A DNA stretch of 64,000 nucleotides, from the NCBI GenBank assembly GCA_008015235.1, contig SSFF01000013.1, positions 62,001 through 126,000 on the forward strand, given 5' to 3'. Of the stretch, positions 41,787 to 51,122 are shown one piece after another. Source of the DNA: Rhodoferax sp. Lineage in GTDB: Bacteria; Pseudomonadota; Gammaproteobacteria; Burkholderiales; Burkholderiaceae_C. Below the pieces are notes generated by a model that searched no databases, was not told where the DNA came from, and saw only the letters and a list, made by a program, of their open reading frames with translations. A program made the translations under genes and the position numbers. The number at the start of each line of letters is the position of its first letter. Position 1 is the stretch's first letter.

Positions 41787-42683
41787 ATGTGTCAATTGCT
41801 CGGTATGAACAGCCGGCTGCCTGCCAGCCTGACCTTGAGTTTCACAGGCTTCTCCCAGCGGGGCGGCTGCACCGACCACCACGCCGATGGCTGGGGCATT
41901 GCCTTCTTCGAGAGCGAAGGCAACCTGCCCGGCAAGGCCGCACGCTATTTCGTGGACAAGGAAAGCGCGTCCACGTCGGCCATCGCCCAGATGCTGCGCA
42001 GCTACCCGATCAAGAGCCACAACGTGGTGGCCCACGTGCGCAAGGCCACGGTGGGTGCCGTGACCCTGGAGAACTGCCACCCCTTCGTGCGCGAACTGTG
42101 GGGCCGCTACTGGTTTTTCGCCCACAACGGCGACCTCAAGGAATTCAACCCGCCGCTGCATGGCAGCTTCCGCCCGGTGGGCAGCACCGACAGCGAGCAG
42201 GCATTCTGCTGGCTGCTGCAGGAACTTAACAAATCCCACGCCACCGTGCCCTCGGTACAGGAGCTGACCCACACGCTGGCCGAGCTAGTACCCCAGATTT
42301 CGCAGCATGGAACCTTCAACTTCCTGCTGAGCAACGGCCAGGCTCTTTGGGCCCATGCCAGCACCAAGCTGACCTATGTGCAGCGCCAGCACCCGTTCTG
42401 CAAGGTCCAGCTCAAGGACGAAGACGTGACGGTGGACCTGTCCGAACTCAACGGTCCCGACGACCGCCTGGTGATCGTGGTGACCGAGCCCCTGACCACC
42501 AACGAGACCTGGGTACCCATGGAGAACGGCGAGCTGCTGGCCTTTGTGGATGGCGAGCCCGTGGCCCGGGCCCTGTGCAAAGCCACCCTGACACCGGTGG
42601 CCGCAGCCGCCGCAGCCCAACGCGAAAAAGAAGAAGCCGCCAAAGCTGCTGCCTTGGCGGCCTGCTGTACCTCTGCGGCATAG
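41787..42683 (+). CDS. Class II glutamine amidotransferase, YafJ-like
   Basis: A 298-residue Ntn-type amidotransferase with Cys2 as nucleophile after Met removal (MCQLLGMNS). The glutaminase features HHADGWGIAFF, AHVRKATVGAVTLENCHPF and WFFAHNGDLKEF, and GSTDSEQAFCWLL are intact. There is no synthetase domain, as in YafJ. The acceptor reaction is unknown. The C-terminal 35 residues are Ala/Glu/Lys-rich. A GGGCC-TTAC-GGCCC hairpin follows the stop and may end transcription. Confidence 0.92.
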   Translation: MCQLLGMNSRLPASLTLSFTGFSQRGGCTDHHADGWGIAFFESEGNLPGKAARYFVDKESASTSAIAQMLRSYPIKSHNVVAHVRKATVGAVTLENCHPFVRELWGRYWFFAHNGDLKEFNPPLHGSFRPVGSTDSEQAFCWLLQELNKSHATVPSVQELTHTLAELVPQISQHGTFNFLLSNGQALWAHASTKLTYVQRQHPFCKVQLKDEDVTVDLSELNGPDDRLVIVVTEPLTTNETWVPMENGELLAFVDGEPVARALCKATLTPVAAAAAAQREKEEAAKAAALAACCTSAA

Positions 42684-42707
42684 GGCCTTACGGCCCCCCG
42701 GCCTCAG

Positions 42708-43271
42708 TCAGGGCTTGCAGCCGTACTGGCCTTTCTTGGTGTTCTCGAAGTAGGACAAGTCACCCTGGCACTCGGGCTTGGCTGTCGGCAGTGCCGTGCC
42801 CGGCTTGGCGGCGCAGGTGAATGCGCCCGTCTTGGCGTTGGCCTTGCCGGCCAGCTTCCAGGGGGCTGCGCACGCTGCAGCGGCTGCCTTGCCTGGCGCT
42901 GCCTTGGCAGTGCCGGTGACGCTGATGTCCACGGCCCGCTCGGCACCGCCGCAGTTGGGATGGTTCTGGACATTCTTGCCACCCAAAGTCACGTGGTAGG
43001 AGCCCGGTTTGTCGTAGGTCTTGGTCAGCACCAGGGGAACCGGGGTGCTGGCATCGCTGACAGCGTCCTTGAAGCTGCCATCGCCGAACCCGACCACGAA
43101 GCCACAGTAGTTGGCATTGATCACGTCGATGTTGGCGGTGATGGTGACGGGTTCACCCACCTTGACGCTGGTGGATGAGGCCGTGATGGCGCCCAGCACC
43201 TGGGCCTGCGCAGCACCGCAGACACCGAGGCCCAGCAAAGCAGCCGATACGAGGTGGTGTTTTTTGATCAT
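42708..43271 (-). CDS. Secreted PKD-like protein of unknown function
   Basis: A 187-residue exported protein starting MIKKHHLVSAALLGLGVCGAAQAQ, a clear signal peptide. Residues about 28-115 form an Ig/PKD-like sheet: SSTSVKVGEPVTITANID, GFGDGSFKD, TKTYDKPGSYHVTLGGK. An Ala/Lys-rich linker leads to a C-terminal cysteine-containing module (FTCAAKPGTAL, ECQGDLSYFENTKKGQYGCKP). The ATG at 43271 is the start. The reading frame extends upstream without a signal. It converges with the amidotransferase gene. The role may be surface or polysaccharide binding, by fold only. Confidence 0.78.
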   Translation of the reverse strand: MIKKHHLVSAALLGLGVCGAAQAQVLGAITASSTSVKVGEPVTITANIDVINANYCGFVVGFGDGSFKDAVSDASTPVPLVLTKTYDKPGSYHVTLGGKNVQNHPNCGGAERAVDISVTGTAKAAPGKAAAAACAAPWKLAGKANAKTGAFTCAAKPGTALPTAKPECQGDLSYFENTKKGQYGCKP

Positions 43272-43448
43272 GGTAAGCACTCCTTGTTGAATTCTGTCCG
43301 CCGCTTTGGAGCCGAACTCCGACCGCAGCGTCTGCATTGTGCGCCCCATGCTAGTGCGCCGCGCCGCACAACTCAAGCCCAGCGCAACAATTTCACACAA
43401 TCCGGCCTTGAATGCGGCGTTCGGGTGGCCCCCATGCCGCCATGGCAC

Positions 43449-44393
43449 TCAGCGCGCAGCCTGCTCCAAGGCGTCGATGAACAGCGCGGCCACATCGCAG
43501 CCAGTCTGGTCGCTGATTTCCTGGAAGCAGGTCGGGCTGGTGACGTTGATTTCGGTGAGTTTGTCCCCAATCACGTCCAGCCCTACCAGCAGCAGTCCAC
43601 GCGCGGCCAGGATCGGGCCCAGGTGCTCGGCGATGGCGCGGTCGGCGTCGGACAAAGGCTGGGCCACGCCCTTGCCACCGGCGGCCAGGTTGCCACGCAC
43701 TTCGCCTCCCTGCGGAATGCGGGCCAGGCAGTACGGAACAGGCTTGCCACCGATCACCAGCACGCGCTTGTCGCCCTGGGCAATGGCGGGCAGGAATTTC
43801 TGCACCATCACGCTTTGCGCACCGTCGCGATTGAGGGTTTCGATGATGCCGCCCAGGTTCAAGCCGTCTTCGCGCACGCGGAAGATGCCCATGCCCCCCA
43901 TGCCGTCGAGGGGCTTGAGGATGATGTCCTGGTGCTCGGCATGGAAAGCGCGGATTGCTGCGGCTGAGCGCGTGACCAGGGTCGGGCCGATGTGCTGCGG
44001 GAATTCGAGGATGGCAAGCTTTTCCGGGTGGTCACGCAGGGCACGCGGCTTGTTGAAGACCTTGGCACCTTCGCGCTCGGCCTGCTCCAGCAAGTGGGTG
44101 GCGTAGAAGAACTCGCTGTCAAACGGCGGGTCCTTGCGCATGACGATGGCATCGAAACTGTGCAGGGGCGCCACCTCCGACACTTCCTGAACAAACCAGG
44201 CATCCTGCGCACCGGTGAGGCGGATGCGGCGCACCTGTGACTGCACCACACCACCGCGTTGCCAGACCAGATCGACCGGCTCACAGGCCGCGATGGTGTG
44301 ACCACGGCGTTGGGCCTCGCGCATCATGGCAAAGGTGGTGTCCTTGTAGATCTTGAAGGATTCGAGCGGATCGGCAACAAAGAGCAGGTTCAT
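43449..44393 (-). CDS. gshB: Glutathione synthetase
   Basis: ATP-grasp ligase that adds glycine to gamma-glutamylcysteine. The 314 residues begin MNLLFVADPLESFKIYKDTTFAMMREAQRRGH and include VMRKDPPFDSEFFYATHLLE, the grasp region IILKPLDGMGGMGIFRV, and LTEINVTSPTCFQEI. The length is as in E. coli GshB (316). It follows benE by 9 bp and is the last gene of a gshA-kup-benE-gshB order on this strand, so both glutathione synthesis enzymes lie in one cluster. Confidence 0.97.
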   Translation of the reverse strand: MNLLFVADPLESFKIYKDTTFAMMREAQRRGHTIAACEPVDLVWQRGGVVQSQVRRIRLTGAQDAWFVQEVSEVAPLHSFDAIVMRKDPPFDSEFFYATHLLEQAEREGAKVFNKPRALRDHPEKLAILEFPQHIGPTLVTRSAAAIRAFHAEHQDIILKPLDGMGGMGIFRVREDGLNLGGIIETLNRDGAQSVMVQKFLPAIAQGDKRVLVIGGKPVPYCLARIPQGGEVRGNLAAGGKGVAQPLSDADRAIAEHLGPILAARGLLLVGLDVIGDKLTEINVTSPTCFQEISDQTGCDVAALFIDALEQAAR

Positions 44394-44402
44394 GGCAAAG
44401 GC

Positions 44403-45617
44403 TTATTTCTGTGCAGTTGGGTGGCCGTAGTGTTGCACGACCAGCGCAACCACGCCGGCAACCACGCCCCAGAAGGCCGATCCGACCCCTGCGATGGCCA
44501 CACCACTGAGCGTGACCAGGAAGGTGATGATGGCGGCTTCGCGCTGGGATTCATCGGCCAACGCGGTGGACAGAGAGCCGGCAATGGTGCCCAGCAGGGC
44601 CAGCCCGGCAATGGCGGCCACCAGCTCCTTCGGAAACGCCAGCAGGACCCCGGTGACAGCCGCACCGAAAAGACCGATCAGCACGTACAGCGCACCGCAG
44701 ACCACGGCCGCGGTGTAGCGCCGTGCGGGCTCGGCATGGGCTTGCGGTCCCATGCAGATGGCGGCGGTGATGGCCGACAGATTCAACGCAAAGGCGCCCA
44801 GCGGCGCCAGCACCACGGTGGCCAGGCCCGTGAGCGTGATGACCGGTGACACCGGGATGCCGGCGTCACCGCCCTGGGCACGTTTATCGCCATAGCCAGC
44901 GGCCACGATGGCGGCCACGCCCGGCATGTTCTGCGAGGCCATGGTCACGATGAACAGCGGCAGGGCCAGGCTCACCAGCGCCGACAGGCTGAACACGGGC
45001 GTAACCCACACCGGCACTGTCAAACCAAATTGGATATCTGCCCGCACGAAACCTGTGGTTGCAGCTACGAAAATAATAGCAACCAACAAGGTGATCGGTA
45101 CTGCGTAGCGGGGGGCAAAGCGGCGCCCGCCGAGGTAGCTCAGCACCATGACAACCACCAGCGGCAGGGCGGTCTGTGCCGCCGAGAAAGCCCCCAGGCC
45201 AAAGCGCGCCAGCACCCCGGCGAGCAAGGCGGCAGCCAGCGACATCGGGATGCGACCCATGATGCGCTCGAACCAGCCGGTCCAGCCCGACACCGTGATG
45301 AGCAGCGCACACACGACAAAGGCGCCCACGGCCTCGCCCATGCTGAAGCCGCCCACGGCCCCGGCCGTGGCCAGCACGGCGGCACCGGGCGTGCTCCAGG
45401 CCACCATGACCGGCTTGCGCCACACCAGTGAGGGAACGAATGTGCAAAGGCCCATGCCAATGCCCAGCGCCCACATCCACGAGGCGATTTGCGCCTGCGT
45501 GGCGCCAAAGGCTTGGGCCGCCTGGAACACGATGGCCACCGAACTGGTGAAACCCACCAACACGGCCACGAAGCCGGCCGTAGCGGCCGACAGACTCACA
45601 TCGCGGAAAAAACGCAT
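44403..45617 (-). CDS. BenE family transporter
   Basis: A 404-residue inner-membrane protein with about twelve helices of the benzoate:H+ symporter family. GIGMGLCTFVPSLVWRKPVMVAWSTPGAAVLA and QNMPGVAAIVAAGY are typical BenE segments. Substrate in this context is unclear, as no benzoate genes are nearby. The ATG overlaps the kup stop (TGATG), indicating translational coupling. Residues about 178-199 are encoded by a short-repeat copy, inside or beside a hydrophobic span (LLVAIIFVAATTGFVRADIQ). Confidence 0.9.
   Translation of the reverse strand: MRFFRDVSLSAATAGFVAVLVGFTSSVAIVFQAAQAFGATQAQIASWMWALGIGMGLCTFVPSLVWRKPVMVAWSTPGAAVLATAGAVGGFSMGEAVGAFVVCALLITVSGWTGWFERIMGRIPMSLAAALLAGVLARFGLGAFSAAQTALPLVVVMVLSYLGGRRFAPRYAVPITLLVAIIFVAATTGFVRADIQFGLTVPVWVTPVFSLSALVSLALPLFIVTMASQNMPGVAAIVAAGYGDKRAQGGDAGIPVSPVITLTGLATVVLAPLGAFALNLSAITAAICMGPQAHAEPARRYTAAVVCGALYVLIGLFGAAVTGVLLAFPKELVAAIAGLALLGTIAGSLSTALADESQREAAIITFLVTLSGVAIAGVGSAFWGVVAGVVALVVQHYGHPTAQK
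45021..45083 (-). repeat. Short palindromic repeat, copy I (inside benE-like gene)
   Basis: On the minus strand: GTTGCTATTATTTTCGTAGC, TGCAACCACAGGTTTCGTGC, GGGCAGATATCCAATTTGG. The ends match copy A well. It is read in frame as VAIIFVAATTGFVRADIQFG and so has become part of the transporter. Confidence 0.7.
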
Positions 45618-47485
45618 CAGATTTCGATCTTGCTGCCCAGTTCGACCACGGCGTTGTTGGGCAGGTTCAGGAAGTCGGCCGCAGCGCTGGCGTTGTGGTG
45701 CATCTGGGCAAACAGCTTTTCGCGCCAGGGCGCCATGCCCTCACCCAGGGTGGGCACCACGGTGTCACGCGAAAGGAAGTAGCTGGTGTGCATGGCATCG
45801 ATCTCGCAGCCATGCAGTTTCAGCTGCTGCAGCGCACGGGGCACATCGGGATCGTTCTTGAAACCGTAGTGGATGACCACTTGCCAGCAGTCATGACCCA
45901 AGGATTCGATCTCGAGCCGCTTGTCCAGGCCAATCCAGGGGGTTTCGTGGTTGCGCACGGTCACGAACAGGTTGAAGGCATGCAGCACCTTGTTGTGCTT
46001 GAGGTTATGCAGCATGGCGTTGGGCACGGTGCCAACCTCGGCGGTCAGGAACACGGCCGTGCCTTCAACCCGCGCAGGCGGGCTCACGAACACGGCGTCG
46101 AGGAAGCTGGGCAGGTCGATGGCGTCGGAGCGCAGCTTCTCGTTCATGAGGCGGCGGCCGTCCTTCCAGGTCAGCATCAGGGTGAAGATCGAGCCACCGA
46201 TGAGCAGAGGGAACCACCCGCCATCGAGGAGCTTGAGCGAATTGGAAGCCCAGAACGCGAAGTCGATCACGAAGAAGAAGCCGGTGGCACTGAGGCACAG
46301 CCACAGGGGGTACTTCCATCCATAGCGGATGACGAAGAAGGTGAGCACCGTGGTGATGAGCATGTCGGTGCACACGGCAATGCCGTAGGCGGCCGCCAGG
46401 TTGCTGGAGGACTTGAACAGTACGACGGCCAGGACGATGGCCACGAACAAGCCCCAGTTCACGAAAGGCAGGTAGATCTGACCCGTGTCCTTGACGCTGG
46501 TATGCAGCACCTGCAGGCGCGGCAGGTAGCCGAGCTGGATGACCTGCTTGGTCACCGAGAAGGCACCGGAAATCAGGGCCTGCGAGGCGATCACCGTGGC
46601 CATGGTGGCCAGCCCCACCAGGGGCAGCAGGGCCCAGTCCGGCGCCATGTTGAAGAAGGGGTTCTTCACCGCGCTGGGGTCTGACAACAGCAAGGCACCC
46701 TGTCCGAAGTAGTTGAGTGTGAGGGCCGGCATGACGATGGAAAACCAGGCCAGGCGGATCGGCTTTTTCCCGAAGTGGCCCATGTCGGCATAGAGCGCCT
46801 CCCCACCGGTCACGCACAGCACCACGGCGCCTAGGATGATGAAGGAGGTGCCAGGGTTATTCCACAGGAAACCGAGCGCATGGTGCGGACTGATGGCCCA
46901 GAGGATTTCGGGGTGGGTGGCAATGTGCATGACACCCAGCGCGGCGATGGCGGCAAACCACACCAGGGTGATGGGGCCGAAAAACTTGCCGATGCCGGCC
47001 GTGCCGCGCTTCTGCACGGCAAACAGACAAAACAGGATGACCAGCGTCAGCGGAATCACCGCCTTCTTGAACGTCGGCGAGATCACCTCCAGGCCCTCCA
47101 CCGCCGACAGCACCGAGATGGCCGGGGTGATGACGCCATCGCCATAGAACAGGCAGGTGCCGAAGATGCCCACCACCAGCAGCACGGAGCGCAACCGGGG
47201 GCGGTCTTTCACCGATTGCGACGCCAGCGCCAGCATGGCCACCAGCCCGCCTTCGCCGTGGTTGTCTGCGCGCAGCACCAGGGCCACGTACTTCAGCGAC
47301 ACGATGACGGTCAGTGTCCAGAAGAAGATGGAGAGGATGCCGTAGACGTTGTCGGGGGTGAATTCGACATGGCCAGACCCGAAAACTTCTTTCACGGCGT
47401 ACAGCACGCTGGTGCCGATGTCGCCATAGACGACACCAATGGCGCCCAGAGTGAGCGCCCCAAGAGAAGATTTGCTTGCTGCCAC
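45617..47485 (-). CDS. kup: Kup/Trk-type potassium uptake protein
   Basis: Proton-coupled low-affinity K+ uptake in the inner membrane. The 622 residues start [33 protein letters not shown], the Kup signature with the [13 protein letters not shown] motif, followed by about twelve helices and a C-terminal cytoplasmic domain ([23 protein letters not shown]). The length matches E. coli Kup (622). It lies downstream of gshA after 130 bp and couples to benE. Pairing of K+ uptake with glutathione genes suggests coordination with osmotic or electrophile stress, by inference. Confidence 0.96.
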   Translation of the reverse strand: MAASKSSLGALTLGAIGVVYGDIGTSVLYAVKEVFGSGHVEFTPDNVYGILSIFFWTLTVIVSLKYVALVLRADNHGEGGLVAMLALASQSVKDRPRLRSVLLVVGIFGTCLFYGDGVITPAISVLSAVEGLEVISPTFKKAVIPLTLVILFCLFAVQKRGTAGIGKFFGPITLVWFAAIAALGVMHIATHPEILWAISPHHALGFLWNNPGTSFIILGAVVLCVTGGEALYADMGHFGKKPIRLAWFSIVMPALTLNYFGQGALLLSDPSAVKNPFFNMAPDWALLPLVGLATMATVIASQALISGAFSVTKQVIQLGYLPRLQVLHTSVKDTGQIYLPFVNWGLFVAIVLAVVLFKSSSNLAAAYGIAVCTDMLITTVLTFFVIRYGWKYPLWLCLSATGFFFVIDFAFWASNSLKLLDGGWFPLLIGGSIFTLMLTWKDGRRLMNEKLRSDAIDLPSFLDAVFVSPPARVEGTAVFLTAEVGTVPNAMLHNLKHNKVLHAFNLFVTVRNHETPWIGLDKRLEIESLGHDCWQVVIHYGFKNDPDVPRALQQLKLHGCEIDAMHTSYFLSRDTVVPTLGEGMAPWREKLFAQMHHNASAAADFLNLPNNAVVELGSKIEI

Positions 47486-47615
47486 AGGTCGCCCTGGACG
47501 CTCGCACGCCCAGGATCCAATTATGCGAAGCCGCTATTGTGCCCCTGCGCGCGATGCCCCACCAAGGCCGGTACCGCAATACCCGAGAGAACCAGTAACC
47601 TGCCCCTCCGGCAGG

Positions 47616-48905
47616 TTATTCATAGAACTCGGCCTGGGGGTCGGTGGACTCCATTTCGTAGGCTCCGGCCAACATGGCCAGGCGGCCGACGACCCCGTAC
47701 ATGTAGAAGCGGTTGGGTGCACTGGCGCCCGGGGCAATGCCGGGATGCGGCAGGTGCGTACTCTCGGCGAAGGCCAAGGGCACGAAGTTGGCCGCGGAGT
47801 CGGTCACAGTCTCGGCCGTACCGGCCGGTGCCTGGACCCGGTAGAACCCGCCCACCACGTAACGGTCCATCAGGTAGACCACGGGTTCGGCCACGGCGTC
47901 GTTGACGCGCTCGTTGGTGTGCACACCCTCCTGCAGCACCAGCGTGGCCGGTTCGTCATAGGCTGCAGCCTGCGCAGCGGCCAGACGCTCCCACACCGGC
48001 CCCAGATCCTTGGCGTCGCGCACCACGGTGGCGGAAAAGACGCTGTCGTGGTGGTCGGCCTTGATGACCACGAAGGCCTTTTCCTTGATGCCGTATTCCT
48101 TGTAGCGCTTGCGCACCTTGGTCAGCATGCCGTCCACCGCGTCGCGCAGGCGCTGCAGGTCGGCCTCCAGGTGGACATTCACATGCGGGCAGGTTTCCCA
48201 CAGGGGGTTCATGAGCCAGGGATCGACGCCAATGAGCTTGCCAAAGCGCTTGACCACTTCTTCGTAGCAGCGCAGGTGCGTGCTCTTGAGCCGCACCGAA
48301 CTGGCGGCATGCAAGGGCGGCAGCAGGTACTGCTCGTGCAGGTCTTCCAGGATGCCGGGAACCCCGCTGCGCAGGTCGTGGTTGAGCAGGATGGTGCACG
48401 GGTCGAAGTGCTTGGCGCCCAGGCGCGACCGCGTGCGCACCACCGGCTCCAGGGTCAGGCTGTCGCCACCGGGCAGCGCGATGACGGTGCTCTTGTTCAC
48501 ATCGGGGCTGATGGAGCCCATGCAGACATTGAGACCTGCCATGTGGAAGATGTCACGCAACTGCGCCAGGTTGCTCCAGTAGGCTGGACTGGGGGCCTGG
48601 TTCTGCGGAATGATGAGCAGGTTGCGTGCTTCGGGGCAGATTTTTTCGATCGCCGCCATGGCCGCCTGCACCGCCAGCGGCAGCATCGAAGGGGTGAGGT
48701 TGTTCCAGCCACCGGGGAACAGATTGGTACTGACGGCGGCCAGTTTGAAGCCGGCATTGCGCACGTCGACCGAGGTGTAGAACAGCGGCGTGTGCTCCAT
48801 CCACTCCAGCCGGAACCAGCGTTCGATGGAGGGCATGGAGTCCAGAATGCGCTGCTCCAGTTCGTTGATGGGGCCGGTCAGTGCGGTGACGAGGTGGGGA
48901 ACCAT
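47616..48905 (-). CDS. gshA: Glutamate-cysteine ligase, proteobacterial GshA of the ferrooxidans type
   Basis: First step of glutathione synthesis, ATP-dependent. The 429-residue product MVPHLVTALTGPINELEQRILDSMPSIERWFRLEWMEHTPLFYTSVDVRN belongs to the class found in Thiobacillus/Burkholderiales that lacks similarity to E. coli GshA. Conserved parts are LFPGGWNNL, IIPENQ-like IIPQNQAPSPAYWSNL, NHDLRSGVPGIL and KADHHDSVFSATVV. The stop codon lies in an 8 bp hairpin (47597-47617) without a T-run. The following gene kup starts 130 bp later. Confidence 0.92.
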   Translation of the reverse strand: MVPHLVTALTGPINELEQRILDSMPSIERWFRLEWMEHTPLFYTSVDVRNAGFKLAAVSTNLFPGGWNNLTPSMLPLAVQAAMAAIEKICPEARNLLIIPQNQAPSPAYWSNLAQLRDIFHMAGLNVCMGSISPDVNKSTVIALPGGDSLTLEPVVRTRSRLGAKHFDPCTILLNHDLRSGVPGILEDLHEQYLLPPLHAASSVRLKSTHLRCYEEVVKRFGKLIGVDPWLMNPLWETCPHVNVHLEADLQRLRDAVDGMLTKVRKRYKEYGIKEKAFVVIKADHHDSVFSATVVRDAKDLGPVWERLAAAQAAAYDEPATLVLQEGVHTNERVNDAVAEPVVYLMDRYVVGGFYRVQAPAGTAETVTDSAANFVPLAFAESTHLPHPGIAPGASAPNRFYMYGVVGRLAMLAGAYEMESTDPQAEFYE

Positions 48906-48969
48906 GGTGTGTCCAATCTATCGGGTACGCTGGGGCAAGGGCGGCATAGGGTGGCGTGTCCCCATTCCA

Positions 48970-50295
48970 TCAGGTGCGAATCTCGCCTTCGCCCAGCACC
49001 ACGTACTTGAGCGAAGTCAGGCCTTCGATACCGACCGGTCCGCGGGCGTGGAACTTGTCGGTGCTGATACCGATTTCGGCACCCAGCCCGTACTCGAATC
49101 CGTCGGCAAACCGGGTACTGGTGTTGACCATAACGCTGCTGGAGTCCACCTCGCGCAGAAACTGCTGGGCGTGCATGTGGTCGCGGGTCAGGATGGCATC
49201 GGTGTGGTGGCTGCCGTACTGGTTGATGTGGGCAATGGCCTCGTCGACCCCCGCCACAACCTTGATGCTGATGATCGGCGCCAGGTACTCCTCGTACCAG
49301 TCGCTTTCGGCCGCATCGCGCACCCATTTTGCTATTACTTCAGGAGCTACCTGCGCAGTATTCGTGCGGGCCGATGGCAGTTTTTGCTCCAAAATTCGGC
49401 GACTCTCCGGGCAGCAGCGCATCTCCACGCCCTTGGCGGCATAGACCGCGCCGATGCGCGGCAGGAAGTCGGCCGCCACGCCACGCGCCACCAGCAGACC
49501 TTCCGAGGCGTTGCAGGGGCTGTACTTCTGGGTCTTGGCGTTGTCGGCCACCTTGACTGCCATGTCGATGTCGCAGGGGTCGTCCACGTAGGTGTGGCAG
49601 TTGCCGTCCAGGTGCTTGATGACCGGGACCTTGGCCTCGCGGCTGATGCGCTCGATCAGGCTCTTGCCGCCGCGCGGGATGATGACGTCCACATACTGTG
49701 GCATGGCGATGAGCTGGCCCACGGCCTCGCGGTCGGTGGTCTGCACCAGCTGGACTGCGTTTTCCGGCAAACCTGCATCGGTGAGCGCCTGCTGCACCAG
49801 TTTGGCCAGGGCCTTGTTCGAGTCGATGGCTTCCGAGCCGCCGCGCAGGATGCAGGCGTTGCCACTCTTGATGGACAGGCTGGCGGCTTCGATGGTCACA
49901 TTGGGACGGCTCTCGAAGATCATGCCGAACACACCGATGGGCACGCGCATCTGTCCCACGCGGATGCCGCTGGGCTGCTGTTTCATGCCGAGGATCTCGC
50001 CAATGATGTCGGGCATGGCGGCCAGCTGCTCGCAGCCCTGGGCACAGGTCTCCAGCACTTTCGGCGTCAGGCGCAGGCGGTCCACCATGGGTTCCGAGAG
50101 GCCATTGGCCAGCGCGCGCTCGATATCCCGGGCATTGTCGACCTGCAAGGCTTCGGTGTTGGCACGCAAAAGCTCGGCCAAGCGCTTCAATGCTACGTTT
50201 TTGGTAGCTGCTTTCGATTTGGCCATGCGGGCGGAAGCCGTTTTTGCCTTGAAACCCAGGTCCTGGGTGTATTCGGTGATGTTGAGCGCGGTCAT
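48970..50295 (-). CDS. proA: Gamma-glutamyl phosphate reductase
   Basis: Second step of proline synthesis, NADPH-dependent reduction of glutamyl phosphate to the semialdehyde. From ATG 50295 ([27 protein letters not shown]) the product has 441 residues, about 20 longer than typical ProA (417-425). Signature regions are [41 protein letters not shown], the catalytic-cysteine region [13 protein letters not shown], and SRILE-like PESRRILEQ. Two copies of the short repeat lie in the coding sequence, at residues about 14-35 and 304-322. The second accounts for most of the extra length. It lies 64 bp upstream of gshA on the same strand. Confidence 0.93.
   Translation of the reverse strand: MTALNITEYTQDLGFKAKTASARMAKSKAATKNVALKRLAELLRANTEALQVDNARDIERALANGLSEPMVDRLRLTPKVLETCAQGCEQLAAMPDIIGEILGMKQQPSGIRVGQMRVPIGVFGMIFESRPNVTIEAASLSIKSGNACILRGGSEAIDSNKALAKLVQQALTDAGLPENAVQLVQTTDREAVGQLIAMPQYVDVIIPRGGKSLIERISREAKVPVIKHLDGNCHTYVDDPCDIDMAVKVADNAKTQKYSPCNASEGLLVARGVAADFLPRIGAVYAAKGVEMRCCPESRRILEQKLPSARTNTAQVAPEVIAKWVRDAAESDWYEEYLAPIISIKVVAGVDEAIAHINQYGSHHTDAILTRDHMHAQQFLREVDSSSVMVNTSTRFADGFEYGLGAEIGISTDKFHARGPVGIEGLTSLKYVVLGEGEIRT
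49328..49387 (+). repeat. Short palindromic repeat, copy J (inside proA)
   Basis: Reads TTTGCTATTACTTCAGGAGC, TACCTGCGCAGTATTCGTGC, GGGCCGATGGCAGTTTTTG. It runs antisense to proA and encodes about [16 protein letters not shown] on the proA strand. Confidence 0.7.
50189..50254 (+). repeat. Short palindromic repeat, copy K (inside proA N-terminus)
   Basis: Reads AATGCTACGTTTTTGGTAGC, TGCTTTCGATTTGGCCATGC, GGGCGGAAGCCGTTTTTGC. TGCTACGTTTTT-GTAGCTGCTT is almost identical to copy A. It is antisense to proA and encodes [18 protein letters not shown]. Confidence 0.7.
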
Positions 50296-50432
50296 ACCGC
50301 GATTTTGGCAGATTGGCACAACCCGATTCCAACCCACATAATGTGCCGTCTTCTGGTGCCGGTGCCAGAAGTCCCACGGACAGCGGGTGGCCTGCGGCGG
50401 GCCCCCGTGACCGGGTGACCAAGGGAGATTCC

Positions 50433-51119
50433 ATGGACAGCGAAGAATTCAGCTTTTCGGACCACATGGCGTCCACCATCCACGATATGAAAAATTCGTT
50501 GATGCTGCAGACCCATGCACTGGAATCGGTGGCCAACCAGTTCCGGCAGAAAGGCGATACCGAGAGCATGCGGCAGATGGCGGGCATCGTGCACGAAGCC
50601 CACCGCATGAATTCGAACCTGATCCAGCTGCTGGCCTTGTACAAGTTCGACAAGGCGATCTATCCCATGGACGAGCAGGAACATTGCCTGCGGGACATCG
50701 TCGAAGACGCGGTCTCGCAGGGCAAATCCAGCATCGCCTACAAGGGGATTCATGTCGACATCGACTGCGCTGACGACCTGTTCTGGTACGTGGACCGCGA
50801 CCTGATCGTCGGCATCCTGGTCAATGCCCTGAACAATGCCTACAACTACACCAAGGATTGCGTACGCGTCATCGCCCGCAGCCACGACCAGTGGCTGGAG
50901 CTGCGCGTGGAAGACAACGGCACCGGCTACCCCGAGCGCATGCTGATGAACGGCATGGCCCAGCAGGGCGTGCGCTTTGCCAGCGGCAGCACGGGTCTGG
51001 GATTTCACTTTGCCGCACGTGCTGCACGCATGCACAAGAACGGAAACCGCCAGGGGGCGCTGACCATCGAGAACGGTGGCACGCTCGGGGGCGGTTGTTT
51101 TGTCGTCCACCTGCCCTGA
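50433..51119 (+). CDS. Soluble histidine kinase without sensor domain
   Basis: A 228-residue cytoplasmic kinase starting at ATG 50433 after GGGAGAT. The phospho-acceptor region [18 protein letters not shown] (His17) is at the N-terminus. The ATPase domain has the N box [11 protein letters not shown], the G1 box VEDNGTGYP and the G2 region [11 protein letters not shown]. No signal peptide, membrane span, PAS or GAF domain is present, so the input must come from a partner protein. It is followed after 3 bp by a receiver-TPR protein, its probable partner, and is divergent from proA. Confidence 0.9.
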   Translation: MDSEEFSFSDHMASTIHDMKNSLMLQTHALESVANQFRQKGDTESMRQMAGIVHEAHRMNSNLIQLLALYKFDKAIYPMDEQEHCLRDIVEDAVSQGKSSIAYKGIHVDIDCADDLFWYVDRDLIVGILVNALNNAYNYTKDCVRVIARSHDQWLELRVEDNGTGYPERMLMNGMAQQGVRFASGSTGLGFHFAARAARMHKNGNRQGALTIENGGTLGGGCFVVHLP

Positions 51120-51122
51120 ACC

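Noticed and set aside
47597-47617. Terminator at the gshA stop
   Set aside because: The stem AACCTGCC/GGCAGGTT is perfect but is followed by ACTGG, not T. It may be a processing or attenuation hairpin, so I mention it only under gshA.
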